Part shown: piece by piece, positions 17,119 through 25,427 of the stretch | Numbering within the stretch: the first letter of the stretch is position 1 | Layout: the number at the start of each line of letters is the position of its first letter | Origin: Streptomonospora litoralis | GTDB lineage: Bacteria > Actinomycetota > Actinomycetes > Streptosporangiales > Streptosporangiaceae | DNA length: 64,000 nucleotides | Direction: 5' to 3' | Assembly (NCBI RefSeq): GCF_004323735.1 | Contig: NZ_CP036455.1 | Location: forward strand, 3,405,101 to 3,469,100 | Notes under the pieces: generated by a model | Database searches by the model: none | Seen by the model: only the letters and a program-made list of their open reading frames with translations | What the model was told of the DNA's origin: nothing | Position numbers and translations under genes: made by a program

Positions 17119-17724
17119 TCAGCGGTCATCGGCGCCTCCGCCCCGGGACTCGCCGACCCGGGTCACCAGCTGCAGCAGTCCCCAGGTGAAGTCGGCGGTG
17201 TAGGAGTAGGTGCGGTGGTCGCCCGCCGCCTCCGAGGCGGTGAAGGCCAGCCGCCAGCGCGCAGGCGCGGTTCCCTCCATCGGTACGGCCGGCGCGAACG
17301 CGCGGGCCACGTCCTCGACCACGCAGGACCACGGCACGAGGTCGTCGACGGCGTGCGGTTCGGGCGCCGGGGCGTCCTCGGCGCGCACCAGCCACTCGTG
17401 CAGCAGGGCGCCCTCCGGCAGCGTCACCACCTCGTAGCGCAGTTCGGGCCACAGCGGCACCGGCCAGCGGTGCACAGCGCAGGCGAGGTCGCCGAGGGTG
17501 CGCTTGCCGGTGCTATGCGCGGGCCCGAGCACCGTCTCGTAGCGCCGCAGCCCCGCCGGCGCGCGGGCGGAGCGCAGCATCGCCTGCCATCGGGCGTTGA
17601 CCTCGCGCATCTCGGTGCGGGAGGCGTCCAGCTCGCGGCGCGCCTGGTCGACCAGTTGCGGCTGGAAGTCGGCCATGCGCCGCAGCAGCACGAGTTGGAA
17701 CTCGCGCGGACCCATCGACGCCAC
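17119..17724 (-). CDS. Conserved-looking hypothetical protein
   Basis: 201 residues; family not recognised. The first 70 residues are helical and charged (RRMADFQPQLVDQARRELDASR), and the rest has mixed strand character with several Trp residues (VHRWPVPLWPELRYEVV, FTWGLLQLVTRVGE), possibly a lipocalin- or START-like fold, which is a guess. GTG at 17724 follows GGGAGGTGCC. Convergent with the small membrane ORF and about 90 bases downstream of the baeRF-type gene, so the two may share a transcript. Confidence 0.6.
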   Translation of the reverse strand: MASMGPREFQLVLLRRMADFQPQLVDQARRELDASRTEMREVNARWQAMLRSARAPAGLRRYETVLGPAHSTGKRTLGDLACAVHRWPVPLWPELRYEVVTLPEGALLHEWLVRAEDAPAPEPHAVDDLVPWSCVVEDVARAFAPAVPMEGTAPARWRLAFTASEAAGDHRTYSYTADFTWGLLQLVTRVGESRGGGADDR

Positions 17725-17814
17725 GCGCCGGCACCTCCCTCGGGCGGTCCCCTCGCGGCTGCCGGCGCCCCGCGGGCCGGGCCCGCCCGGCCGACGCCGC
17801 GCTCGGCGCGGAGC

Positions 17815-19017
17815 CTACCAGCGCAGCAGCGCGGCGACGCCGTCCTCCTCGGCCAGTACCGCGGCCGCTTCGGGCGGCAGCAGCGTCACCTCGGCACCGG
17901 AGGTGAACCCCAGTTCGATCATGCGTTCACCCAGGTCGGGTTCCTCCGCCATGGCGTCGTGGGACTGCCCGGGCGGCAGCTCCCCATGAGGGTAGTACCC
18001 GCCGTCGGGTGCCCGATGTCCGCGCAGCTCGCGCATACCGTCCAGGACGAGGTGGGCGACGCGGTTCTCGCGGAAGGCGCCGAGGGTGTCGCTGAGGCCC
18101 GTGGTGCCCGCGCCGCCGGAGCGGGTGGTCTCGCGCGCCTGCTCGGCGAGGGCGCGGCAGCGCCGCCGCCGCGCCTCCTCCAGTTCGGGGCGTACGAGAG
18201 CGGCGATCTCGGTCAGCGACAGCGATTCGGCGACGCGGTCCAGCAGCACGACGTCGCGGCGGGCCGGCGAGGAGGCGAGACCCTTGCGCACGGCGTCGAT
18301 CAGGCGGGCGTCACCGGTGACGGCGACCGAGCGCCAGCCGTACTCGTCGGCGATCTCGCCGATGCGGGGCCGCAGCGAGGAGAGGTAGCGCAGCAGGTTG
18401 TCCTCGACGCGTCGGTCGAACCGGTCGAAAGCATTGGCGCCGCGCGAGGGGCTGCCGGCTTGGCCGGTGGCGGCCGGGGCGCGCATATTGCGCCAGTCGT
18501 CGGTGTCGAGCTGGAAGGACAGCCGGGTCACCTCCGAGGCCACACCGAAGCGCAGGTCGATCACGCGCACGCCCTCGTGGGAGACCGCCAGCACGCCGGC
18601 GGGCGCGCCGAGGGTGAGCGCCCCGGCCAGTGGGCGCAGGTAGGGGCGCGACTGCAGGACCGCGCAGTCGTCCAACGGCATCTGCACCGTGAGCGTGTGC
18701 ACCTCGTCGGTACTGACAGGGGCGAACAGGGCCCTGCCCACTCCCGACTCGGCGCTGTCGAGCACGGACTCGATCTCCGGCTGGAGCCGGTCGAGGCGCG
18801 CGAGCACGGCGTTGGCACGGTCCTTGCCGCCGTCGCCGGCGGCCGCTCGGCTGCGCACCGCGCCCAGGGCGTGGCCCACGGCCAGGCGCCAGGCGGGCGA
18901 GGCCGATTTGTCGCGCGGGTCGGCGGTGGCATACACGGTCAGCACGCCGATGTCGTCGCGTATGGCGGCCAGGTCGCGAACCGAGGTCGGATCAATGGTC
19001 ACGCTCATCCCGCCCAT
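17815..19017 (-). CDS. baeRF-type (bacterial archaeo-eukaryotic release-factor-1-like) protein
   Basis: About 400 residues. Layout resembles the bacterial aeRF1-like (baeRF/VLRF1) families: an opening SVRDLAAIRDDIGVLTVYATADPRDK, a Pelota-like middle with LAVSHEGVRVIDLRFG, a Trp/Arg helix (WRNMRAPAATG), a helical EENLLRY-like region (RRVEDNLLRYLSSLRPRIGE) then VAVTGDARLIDAVRKGL, and a C-terminal EMIELGFTSGAEV-like L7Ae-type segment. Such proteins are thought to act on ribosomes or stalled peptidyl-tRNA. I cannot see a GGQ motif. The ATG at 19017 is favoured by AGGA nine bases upstream; 19008 is possible. Divergent from tex, itself an RNA-linked factor. Confidence 0.65.
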   Translation of the reverse strand: MGGMSVTIDPTSVRDLAAIRDDIGVLTVYATADPRDKSASPAWRLAVGHALGAVRSRAAAGDGGKDRANAVLARLDRLQPEIESVLDSAESGVGRALFAPVSTDEVHTLTVQMPLDDCAVLQSRPYLRPLAGALTLGAPAGVLAVSHEGVRVIDLRFGVASEVTRLSFQLDTDDWRNMRAPAATGQAGSPSRGANAFDRFDRRVEDNLLRYLSSLRPRIGEIADEYGWRSVAVTGDARLIDAVRKGLASSPARRDVVLLDRVAESLSLTEIAALVRPELEEARRRRCRALAEQARETTRSGGAGTTGLSDTLGAFRENRVAHLVLDGMRELRGHRAPDGGYYPHGELPPGQSHDAMAEEPDLGERMIELGFTSGAEVTLLPPEAAAVLAEEDGVAALLRW

Positions 19018-19224
19018 CGTCGAGGTTCCTGCGAATCCACCGGAGGTCGCGCCTCCTCCCTCACAGGACACCAGGAGCGCCTCAAACGCCGGGTCGCCGG
19101 CCGGTCACACACGCCCCAAAAAAGCGGTCGGCGACGGGCCCCGCGCAGCGTCCGCCCCGGCGGTCGCGCCCGTCGGCCGTGCACCGGCGTGACAACCGCC
19201 GCCGGTGCCAGGACAATGCACCGG

Positions 19225-19260
19225 GTGAACATGAGCGAGAAAGTGGACCTGCCAACGTGA
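19225..19260 (+). promoter_or_regulatory. Candidate leaderless leader peptide overlapping the tex start
   Basis: GACAAT (19212-19217) lies 7 bases before a GTG that opens an 11-codon frame (MNMSEKVDLPT) whose stop TGA overlaps the tex GTG as GTGA. The spacing suits a leaderless start, and tex itself has no good ribosome site, so tex translation may depend on termination of this peptide. Inference from spacing only. Confidence 0.4.
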
Positions 19261-21629
19261 CGATCAGTATCGACCAGCGCATCGCCGAGGAGATCGGCGT
19301 CAGCCAGCACCGGGTGACCGCGGCCGTCGGGCTGCTCGACGACGGTTCCACCGTCCCCTTCGTCGCCCGCTACCGCAAGGAGGCGACCGGGGGCCTCGAC
19401 GACGCCCAACTGCGCCATCTGGAAGAGCGCCTGCGCTACCTGCGGGAGCTGGAGGAGCGCCGCGCCGTCATCCTGGAGTCGGTCCGCTCCCAGGGCAAGC
19501 TCGACGAGGCGCTGGAAGCGCGCATCAACGAGGCCGACTCCAAGGCGCGGCTGGAGGACATCTACCTGCCTTACAAGCCCAAGCGGCGCACCAAGGCCCA
19601 GATCGCCCGTGAAGCCGGGCTGGAGCCGCTGGCCGAGTCGCTGCTGGGCGATCCGGAGCAGGATCCGCAGACCGTCGCCGCCGGCTACGCCGATCCCGAC
19701 AACGGCGTCGCCGACGCCGCCGCCGCGCTGGAGGGCGCCCGGGCGATCCTGGTGGAGCGCTTCACCGAGGACGCCGACCTGGTCGGGGAGCTGCGCGAGC
19801 GGCTGTGGTCGCGCGGGCGGCTGGCCGCCGCGGTCCGTGAGGGCCGCGAGCAGGACGGCGCCAAGTTCTCCGACTACTTCGACTACGCCGAGGCGCTGAC
19901 GGCGCTCCCCTCCCACCGGGTACTGGCGATGTTCCGCGGGGAGAAGGAGGAGGTGCTCGCCCTCACCCTGCAGCCCGAGGAGGACGCCGCGGCGGACGAC
20001 CCGTCCGCCCCCGGCCCCTACGAGCGGGCGATCGCCGCGCGCTTCGGCATCGCCGACCGGGGGCGTCCGGCCGACCGGTGGCTGGTGGAGTCGGTTCGCT
20101 GGGCCTGGCGCACCCGCGTGTTCGTGCGGCTGGACATCGACCTGCGGATGCGGCTGTGGCAGCAGGCGGAGGACGCGGGCGTGGGGGTGTTCGCCGCCAA
20201 CCTGCGCGACCTGCTGCTGGCCGCGCCGGCCGGCACCCGGTCCACCATCGGACTCGACCCCGGCCTGCGCACCGGCGTCAAGGTGGCCGTGGTCGACGCG
20301 ACCGGCAAGGTGGTGGCCACGGACACGGTCTACCCGCACGCGCCGCAGCGGCGCTGGGACGAGGCGCTGGCCACGCTCGGCAAGCTGGTGCGCGAGCACG
20401 CCGTCGAGCTGTTGGCCATCGGCAACGGCACCGCCTCGCGCGAGACCGACCGGCTCGCCGCGGAGCTGGTCAAGCTGATGGGCGCGGGCAAGCTGACCAA
20501 GGTCATGGTCTCGGAGTCGGGCGCCTCGGTCTACTCCGCCTCCGCCTACGCCTCACGCGAGCTGCCGGAGTTGGACGTCTCGCTGCGCGGCGCGGTCTCC
20601 ATCGCCCGCCGGCTGCAGGACCCGCTCGCCGAACTGGTCAAGATCGACCCGAAGTCGATCGGGGTCGGCCAGTACCAGCACGACCTCTCGGAGAACAAGC
20701 TCTCGCGGTCGCTGGACACCGTGGTGGAGGACTGCGTGAACGCGGTGGGGGTCGACGTCAACACCGCATCCGTGCCGCTGCTGTCGCGGGTCTCGGGCAT
20801 CAGCTCCGCGGTCGCGCAGAACATCGTCGAGCACCGCGACGCCAACGGCCCCTTCACCGCCCGTTCGGGGCTGAACCGGGTGCCGAGGCTGGGGCCCAAG
20901 GCGTTCGAGCAGTGCGCCGGATTCCTGCGCATCCGCGGCGGCGACGACCCGCTGGACGCCTCCAGCGTGCACCCGGAGTCCTACCCGGTGGTGCGCCGCA
21001 TCGTCGCCGAGACCGGCGGCGGCGTGTCCTCGCTGATCGGCGACGGCGCGAAGCTGCGATCGCTGCGGCCCGCCGACTTCGTCGACGACGCGTTCGGGCT
21101 GCCCACGGTCACCGACATCATCGCCGAGCTGGAGAAGCCCGGGCGCGACCCGCGGCCGGAGTTCAGCACGGCCTCGTTCAAGGAGGGCGTGGAGACGCTG
21201 GCCGATCTGCGGCGCGGCATGATCCTGGAGGGGATCATCACCAATGTGGCGGCCTTCGGCGCGTTCGTGGACGTGGGCGTGCACCAGGACGGGCTCGTGC
21301 ACGTGTCGGCGATGTCCAAGAGCTTCGTCAGCGACCCGCGCGACGTGGCCAAGCCGGGCGACATCGTCAAGGTCAAGGTGATGGACGTCGACACCGACCG
21401 CAAGCGGATCGCGCTGAGCATGCGCCTGGACGACGATCCCGACTCCGGCGAGCGCGGCGGCAAGAGCGGCGGCGGCAAGGACGACGGCACAGGGCGCGGC
21501 GGCGGCCGCAAGAGCAAGGGCCGCGGCGGCGGCAGAGGCGGGCGCGACGGCGGCCGCGACAGCGGAGGCGGCGGAGGCGCCATGGCCGACGCGCTGCGGC
21601 GTGCGGGCCTGGACAAGGGCCCCGGATAG
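19257..21629 (+). CDS. tex: Tex family RNA-binding transcription accessory protein
   Basis: 790 residues in normal Tex order: N-terminal helical domain (TVPFVARYRKEATGGLDD, the family hallmark), a YqgF/RNase H-like domain starting near residue 330 (IGLDPGLRTGVKVAVVD), helix-hairpin-helix repeats (about 495-565), and a C-terminal S1 RNA-binding domain (about 654-724, IITNVAAFGAFVDVGVHQDG). The last 65 residues are a Gly/Arg/Lys-rich tail not needed in most homologues. Tex binds nucleic acid and associates with transcription machinery. The GTG start overlaps the short leader ORF. The gene ends convergent with a DUF2157 gene. Confidence 0.95.
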   Translation: MTISIDQRIAEEIGVSQHRVTAAVGLLDDGSTVPFVARYRKEATGGLDDAQLRHLEERLRYLRELEERRAVILESVRSQGKLDEALEARINEADSKARLEDIYLPYKPKRRTKAQIAREAGLEPLAESLLGDPEQDPQTVAAGYADPDNGVADAAAALEGARAILVERFTEDADLVGELRERLWSRGRLAAAVREGREQDGAKFSDYFDYAEALTALPSHRVLAMFRGEKEEVLALTLQPEEDAAADDPSAPGPYERAIAARFGIADRGRPADRWLVESVRWAWRTRVFVRLDIDLRMRLWQQAEDAGVGVFAANLRDLLLAAPAGTRSTIGLDPGLRTGVKVAVVDATGKVVATDTVYPHAPQRRWDEALATLGKLVREHAVELLAIGNGTASRETDRLAAELVKLMGAGKLTKVMVSESGASVYSASAYASRELPELDVSLRGAVSIARRLQDPLAELVKIDPKSIGVGQYQHDLSENKLSRSLDTVVEDCVNAVGVDVNTASVPLLSRVSGISSAVAQNIVEHRDANGPFTARSGLNRVPRLGPKAFEQCAGFLRIRGGDDPLDASSVHPESYPVVRRIVAETGGGVSSLIGDGAKLRSLRPADFVDDAFGLPTVTDIIAELEKPGRDPRPEFSTASFKEGVETLADLRRGMILEGIITNVAAFGAFVDVGVHQDGLVHVSAMSKSFVSDPRDVAKPGDIVKVKVMDVDTDRKRIALSMRLDDDPDSGERGGKSGGGKDDGTGRGGGRKSKGRGGGRGGRDGGRDSGGGGGAMADALRRAGLDKGPG

Positions 21630-21747
21630 CCGGAGCCGCGGCGGGGGTGCGCGGTCGGCCGCACCGGCGCGCGCCGCGCTCCCCCGCGGGTGCCGAGTCC
21701 GCCGCGGATGCCGCCGCCTCGCGGCGCCCGCGCTGCCGCTGCGGACC

Positions 21748-22821
21748 CTAAGGGCCCGACCGCGGCCCGGACCGGGGCGGGGCTGCCGGCCCACCGGCTG
21801 CGGGCGAAGCCTCCTCGGGCGGGCCCTGGCCGGGCGCGGCGGCGCCGGGCGGCGGGCGGTTGCCCGCGTTGCGCCGGTGCAGCAGCAGCCCCAGCCAACT
21901 GGCCACCAGCAGGACGGCTCCGGCGAGCAGCAGCACGGCCGCCACCGCGATCGCGCCGTCGGTGACGTCCCACACCAGCTCCGGCACTCCGACGGTCACG
22001 CCCGCGATGCCCAGCACCAGCAGCACCGCGGCCCGCTCCCGGGTGTAGTAGGCGATGCACAGCGCGGCCACCGCCAGCGTGCTGCCGTATCCCCAGGCAC
22101 TGTTGTCGCTCCAGGCCAGCAGGGTCTGGCAGGCCGCCAGCGCCAGCCCCGCGCCCAGCCCCAGGCCCAGTCGGCGCTCGGCCGCGACGCCCAGCGAGGA
22201 CAGCACCGCCCACACCAGACCCAAGCCCATCCATGCGGCGCCCAGCACCAGGCTGTAGTCGCTGCGGTCGGGCATGATCTCCTCGACCAGCGACCCGACG
22301 AGGCCGACACCCATCCCCCACACCGTCACCTGGCCCACGGCCGAAGGCAGCGCCGCATAACCGGCGGCGGCGATCGCCAGTCCGACCAGCGGCGGTAGGT
22401 ACATGAGCTCGCCGTCCACGGCCACGCCCACGGCGAAGGCGCCCAGCGCCGACGCGAGCGCCAGCAGCACCCCGGCGATGCGGCGGCGGACCGTGGGAAC
22501 GCGGTTGCTCCGGCCCCGCATCCGGTGGGGGCCGCCGGCCATGAACACGGCGGCGCCGACGGCGACGACGGCCAGCACCGCCAGGAGTGCGATGCGGGCG
22601 TCGTCGGAGAGCTCCTCCCAGGACGCTGCGGCCAGTGCCACCGCCCCGGCCAGCACCAGACCGCCGCCGATGTATCCGGCGATCTCCATCCAGCGCACGC
22701 CGCCGCGCCCGGGTGCGGCCGCGTCCAGCGCGATCCGCACCTCCTCGGCCTGCGCCGGCGAGAGCACGCCCCGGTCGACGAGGCCGCGCAGCGCCGCTTC
22801 GCGGGGCTTCGACTCGCTCAC
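21748..22821 (-). CDS. DUF2157-family polytopic membrane protein
   Basis: 357 residues. The N-terminal soluble 60 residues (LRGLVDRGVLSPAQAEEVRIAL) followed by about ten hydrophobic helices, the first starting EIAGYIGGGLVLAGAVALAA, match the DUF2157 arrangement. The C-terminal 40 residues are Pro/Gly-rich. The GTG at 22821 is fixed by GGAGGAGGG five bases upstream. Function of the family is unknown. Ends convergent with tex. Confidence 0.8.
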   Translation of the reverse strand: MSESKPREAALRGLVDRGVLSPAQAEEVRIALDAAAPGRGGVRWMEIAGYIGGGLVLAGAVALAAASWEELSDDARIALLAVLAVVAVGAAVFMAGGPHRMRGRSNRVPTVRRRIAGVLLALASALGAFAVGVAVDGELMYLPPLVGLAIAAAGYAALPSAVGQVTVWGMGVGLVGSLVEEIMPDRSDYSLVLGAAWMGLGLVWAVLSSLGVAAERRLGLGLGAGLALAACQTLLAWSDNSAWGYGSTLAVAALCIAYYTRERAAVLLVLGIAGVTVGVPELVWDVTDGAIAVAAVLLLAGAVLLVASWLGLLLHRRNAGNRPPPGAAAPGQGPPEEASPAAGGPAAPPRSGPRSGP

Positions 22822-22954
22822 CTGATCCCTCCTCCTCGATCCGCGCGCGACCGGTTCCGCCCGGTCTCCCACATCCCATCGTGTAGGTCCCGAGTGCGGC
22901 TTGAGTATCCCTACTCAGGGTCCCGGTCCGCAGGGATCCGGCGCCCCCGGCCCG

Positions 22955-23060
22955 CAGCGGACGCCGCAGCGGCGCGGCGGAAGGCGGCAGAAGGCGGCGG
23001 AAGGCGGCTCGGGTCTGTTGTGCGGCCTTGTGCAGGCCTTGTGCGCAGCTGCGACCGCGG
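22955..23060 (+). repeat. Fragment of the dispersed GC-rich repeat
   Basis: Within the 380-base gap 22822-23204, the text GGCTCGGGTCTGTTGTGCGG followed by CCTTGTGCAGG matches the core of the repeat found at 24.2, 24.4, 25.2, 30.5, 30.8 and 63.9 kb. It is preceded by four iterations of GGCGGAA-like text. No gene is seen in the gap. Confidence 0.5.
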
Positions 23061-23204
23061 TCCGGAGACCTCCTGCTCTAGCCGCCTGCGCAACTACCGC
23101 AACCAGCACGTCCACGATTAGCTCCGCCGCGACGCGGCACCGGGGGGCCGGCGGAGCTGGTGCGCCTTGGGCGGAGACCGCCGGGCAGCGGGCGGTGAAC
23201 GCCC

Positions 23205-23516
23205 CTATTCGATTGCGGCCACGGCCGCGGCGTACTCGACCAGCGCGCTCACAACGGGCGCGGCCATCATGACGACGAAGGCCAGTCCGGCCCAGACCCG
23301 GTTCCCCGGACACCGGAAGCTCACGGCGCACAGCACCAGCGCGGGCACGCCGAACACGAGCACGGCGCCGACTTGCACCGCCAGCGACGAGGTCACGGCG
23401 AAGGCGATGAACAGCGCGATGGCGCAGCAGAGCCCGGCGATCCCTGGAAGGCGGGCGCGGTCGGCGTGTCCGGGAGGCGCGGGGAACGGCGCGTATCCGG
23501 GGTGGTAGGGGTTCAC
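23205..23516 (-). CDS. Small three-helix membrane protein (DUF4190-like layout)
   Basis: 103 residues: a Pro/Tyr-rich cytoplasmic head (MNPYHPGYAPFPAPPG), then three hydrophobic helices (GLCCAIALFIAFAV, GAVLVFGVPALVLCAV, GLAFVVMMAAPVVSALV). This head-plus-helices layout is common in actinobacterial DUF4190-like proteins. The GTG start overlaps the stop of the upstream gene as GTGA, so the pair is translationally coupled. Function unknown. Confidence 0.7.
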   Translation of the reverse strand: MNPYHPGYAPFPAPPGHADRARLPGIAGLCCAIALFIAFAVTSSLAVQVGAVLVFGVPALVLCAVSFRCPGNRVWAGLAFVVMMAAPVVSALVEYAAAVAAIE

Positions 23517-23890
23517 ATGTCACCTGCCATGAGTGCCGTGTGCACTCCGAACGTATAAAAGGCCACGAACACGACAGTCGTGATGAACGGGCCGCTCACG
23601 GCCAGGAGTATGGCCATCACCGACGACGCCGAAGGCCCTTCGGTCCGACGGGACTGCACCGCTTTGACGATCGCGATGATCCCCAGGACCGTGGGAAGCA
23701 GTAGCGCGACCGGACGCCGCAGCCCCCAGAGCACGTCGATCGCGGCGATCATCTCGGCGTCACTATGCGGCTCATCGGAAGAGCCGAGCCTGGTGATCAT
23801 GGTCATGTCCGCGCTGAAGCCGATGGCGATCGCCAAGCCGAGGGACACCGCGAACCCTGCGACCACCAGCGACCATGTGCTCCTGCTCAT
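23513..23890 (-). CDS. Small membrane protein coupled to the next gene
   Basis: 125 residues from the ATG at 23890 (a GTG at 23920 would add ten). Three helices: WSLVVAGFAVSLGLAIAIGF, RRPVALLLPTVLGIIAIVKAV and a final SSVMAILLAVSGPFITTVVF. No family recognised. It overlaps the following gene by four bases. The block to its left on the minus strand is ORF-poor, so its promoter lies within 23.9-24.1 kb. Confidence 0.65.
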   Translation of the reverse strand: MSRSTWSLVVAGFAVSLGLAIAIGFSADMTMITRLGSSDEPHSDAEMIAAIDVLWGLRRPVALLLPTVLGIIAIVKAVQSRRTEGPSASSVMAILLAVSGPFITTVVFVAFYTFGVHTALMAGDM

Positions 23891-24194
23891 ACGTGAATGC
23901 AAGGCTTCCTTCCAACTCACGCAGTCACCACTGACTGGGGGGCCATTGCATCGCCACCCGTGGCTCTGCGGCCGCAGTGACCTTACCCAATCGGCGGAAT
24001 CCGCGCAGCCGCGGGGGTTGTTCGCCGACCCGCGGTTCTCGCGTGATCCAGCGCCCCGACGGCCGTGGAGAGCTCCTGCAACCAGGCTTCAAGATCAGTA
24101 GGGACCACCCACGGTTACCTACCTTGGGTGGCCATGACATCGCAAACTGTCGTTGCAGTACTAGGACGGCAGAGGGCCGGACCTGCGGTGAACG

Positions 24195-24500
24195 AGTCGG
24201 GTGCTCGCCGGTGGCGGTGATCGGCGGAGGGCGGCAGGGGTCTGCTGTGCGGCCTTGTGAACTGCCGGGCGACGGGTGGACTTCACCGGAAAGCAGCAGC
24301 AAGGGCGGCGAATGGTGGAGGCGGCGGCCATCGCACCCGGTGCCCGCCGGTCGGGCGCCAGACGCGAGCGGCACGGGTCCGCTTGGCGGCCTTGCTGGCC
24401 TGCCGGGCGACGGGCGGTCTTCACTCAAAAGCGGCGGCGGTGGCAGCCGAGCCGGGCCCGCGCCCACCGCACCGCATGCCCGCCGGTGGCCCACCCGGCG
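24195..24500 (+). repeat. Two tandem copies of the dispersed GC-rich repeat (plus orientation)
   Basis: Two adjacent degenerate copies. Each has a GGGTC-TGCTGTGCGGCCTTG-like core (degenerate in the second), CTGCCGGGCGACGGGTGG, then CTTCACCGGAAAGC and a GGCGGCGG run, and ends with GTGCCCGCCGGT-type text. The same block occurs inverted at 25.2 kb and elsewhere in the window. Confidence 0.65.
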
Positions 24501-24704
24501 GGGGCGGCGGGGCCGAGCCCGCGGTAGTCGGCGGCGTCCATGCAGCCGGGTCGGGGCCACGAGACGCACGTACGTGCGGCGGCACCCGCCTCGGCGCCGC
24601 CCCGAGGCGCCACCCACGCACCGTGATTCCGCGATACGAAACAACGCGGGGCGTTTTGTCCAGCAATGCCCGATTTCCCAGCGGGCCCGCAGCCGCGCTG
24701 CGGC

Positions 24705-24784
24705 GGCGGTGGCGCACGAGGCGCACCGAATGGCGCGAAAACGCCCCTGACGTCGACTTTTCGTGCACCTCGTCGCCACCGCGC
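24705..24784. repeat. Imperfect inverted repeat, about 25-bp arms
   Basis: The left arm (24705-24730, GCGGTGGCGCACGAGGCGCA then CCGAA) is mirrored by the right arm (24758-24784, TTTTCGTGCACCTCGTCGCC then ACCGC) with few mismatches around a roughly 28-base centre. It could form a long hairpin in RNA from either strand. Confidence 0.5.
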
Positions 24785-25189
24785 CCGCCGAGGCCGCCCG
24801 CAAAACGGGCATAGGACCCCAAAAGCCCACCCCATCGGGTCGTGGAGCTCCCGGCGGCCGCCCCCGGGCGCCACGAGCGACGTGTCGTCGCCCCCGGGCC
24901 CCGATCCGGCGCGGCCACCGGGCCGTGCGGGCACCCGCGACCGCGCCCCGCCGCGCGGCTGCCTGCCCGCGCGGGCCCGGCCGGAACACGGCGGCGACGC
25001 CTCCCCGCCCCCGCGCCCGCTACGTCCGACGTTCCGGAGTCGGCCGCGGAGCCCGCGGCGATCGCGGCCGAATTCCCACAAAACGCCGCTGGATCTCGTC
25101 ATACGGGCACAATCGCCGCGCCGCCCTGCGACATAGCGGGCACGCGAGCGCCTCCCGGCTCCCCCGCGCCCTCGCCGACCCCGTCGCGT

Positions 25190-25370
25190 GGGTCACCGGC
25201 GGGTACCTGGCCCATTGGGCGCGGGCTGGGCCCTCCGCCACCGTCGCCGCCGCTTTTCCCGAAGACCACCCGCACCCCGGCAGACCAACAAGGCCGCACA
25301 GCAGACCCGAGCCGCCCGCCGCCGACCGCCGCCACCGGCAAGCACCCGACCCGGCGCCGGCTAGCGAGGC
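25190..25370 (-). repeat. Dispersed GC-rich repeat (minus orientation)
   Basis: Reverse-complement copy of the 24.2-kb repeat: GGGTGCTTGCCGGTGGCGGC, then GGCTCGGGTCTGCTGTGCGG, CCTTGTTGGTCTGCCGGGG, GGGTGGTCTTCGGGAAAAGC and a GGCGGCGACGGTGGCGG run, read on the minus strand. It ends about 60 bases before the pdxA2 stop. Confidence 0.65.
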
Positions 25371-25427
25371 GGCGCCGCGGCGGTCACAGCGTCGCGGGAG
25401 CCACGGCGGGGCGGCGCGGCATCGCCG

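Larger units (their letters stand above)
23921..25427. other. ORF-poor block of about 1.5 kb
   Basis: No open frame here has convincing composition, start site or family resemblance; the apparent ones are Arg/Pro/Gly-rich shadows. It holds at least three copies of the dispersed repeat (listed separately), an imperfect inverted repeat at 24705-24784 and a paired GGGGCGTTTT/AAAACGCCCC at about 24652 and 24737. The stretch 23925-24170 is less GC-rich and could be remnant coding or mobile DNA, but I could not identify it. Confidence 0.5.

Noticed and set aside
23925-24170. Transposase remnant
   Set aside because: The minus-strand frame has a few transposase-like aromatic and basic residues, but I could not match a family, ends or target duplication.
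24195-25370. CRISPR array
   Set aside because: Repeats are long, degenerate, in both orientations and lack regular unique spacers; no cas genes.
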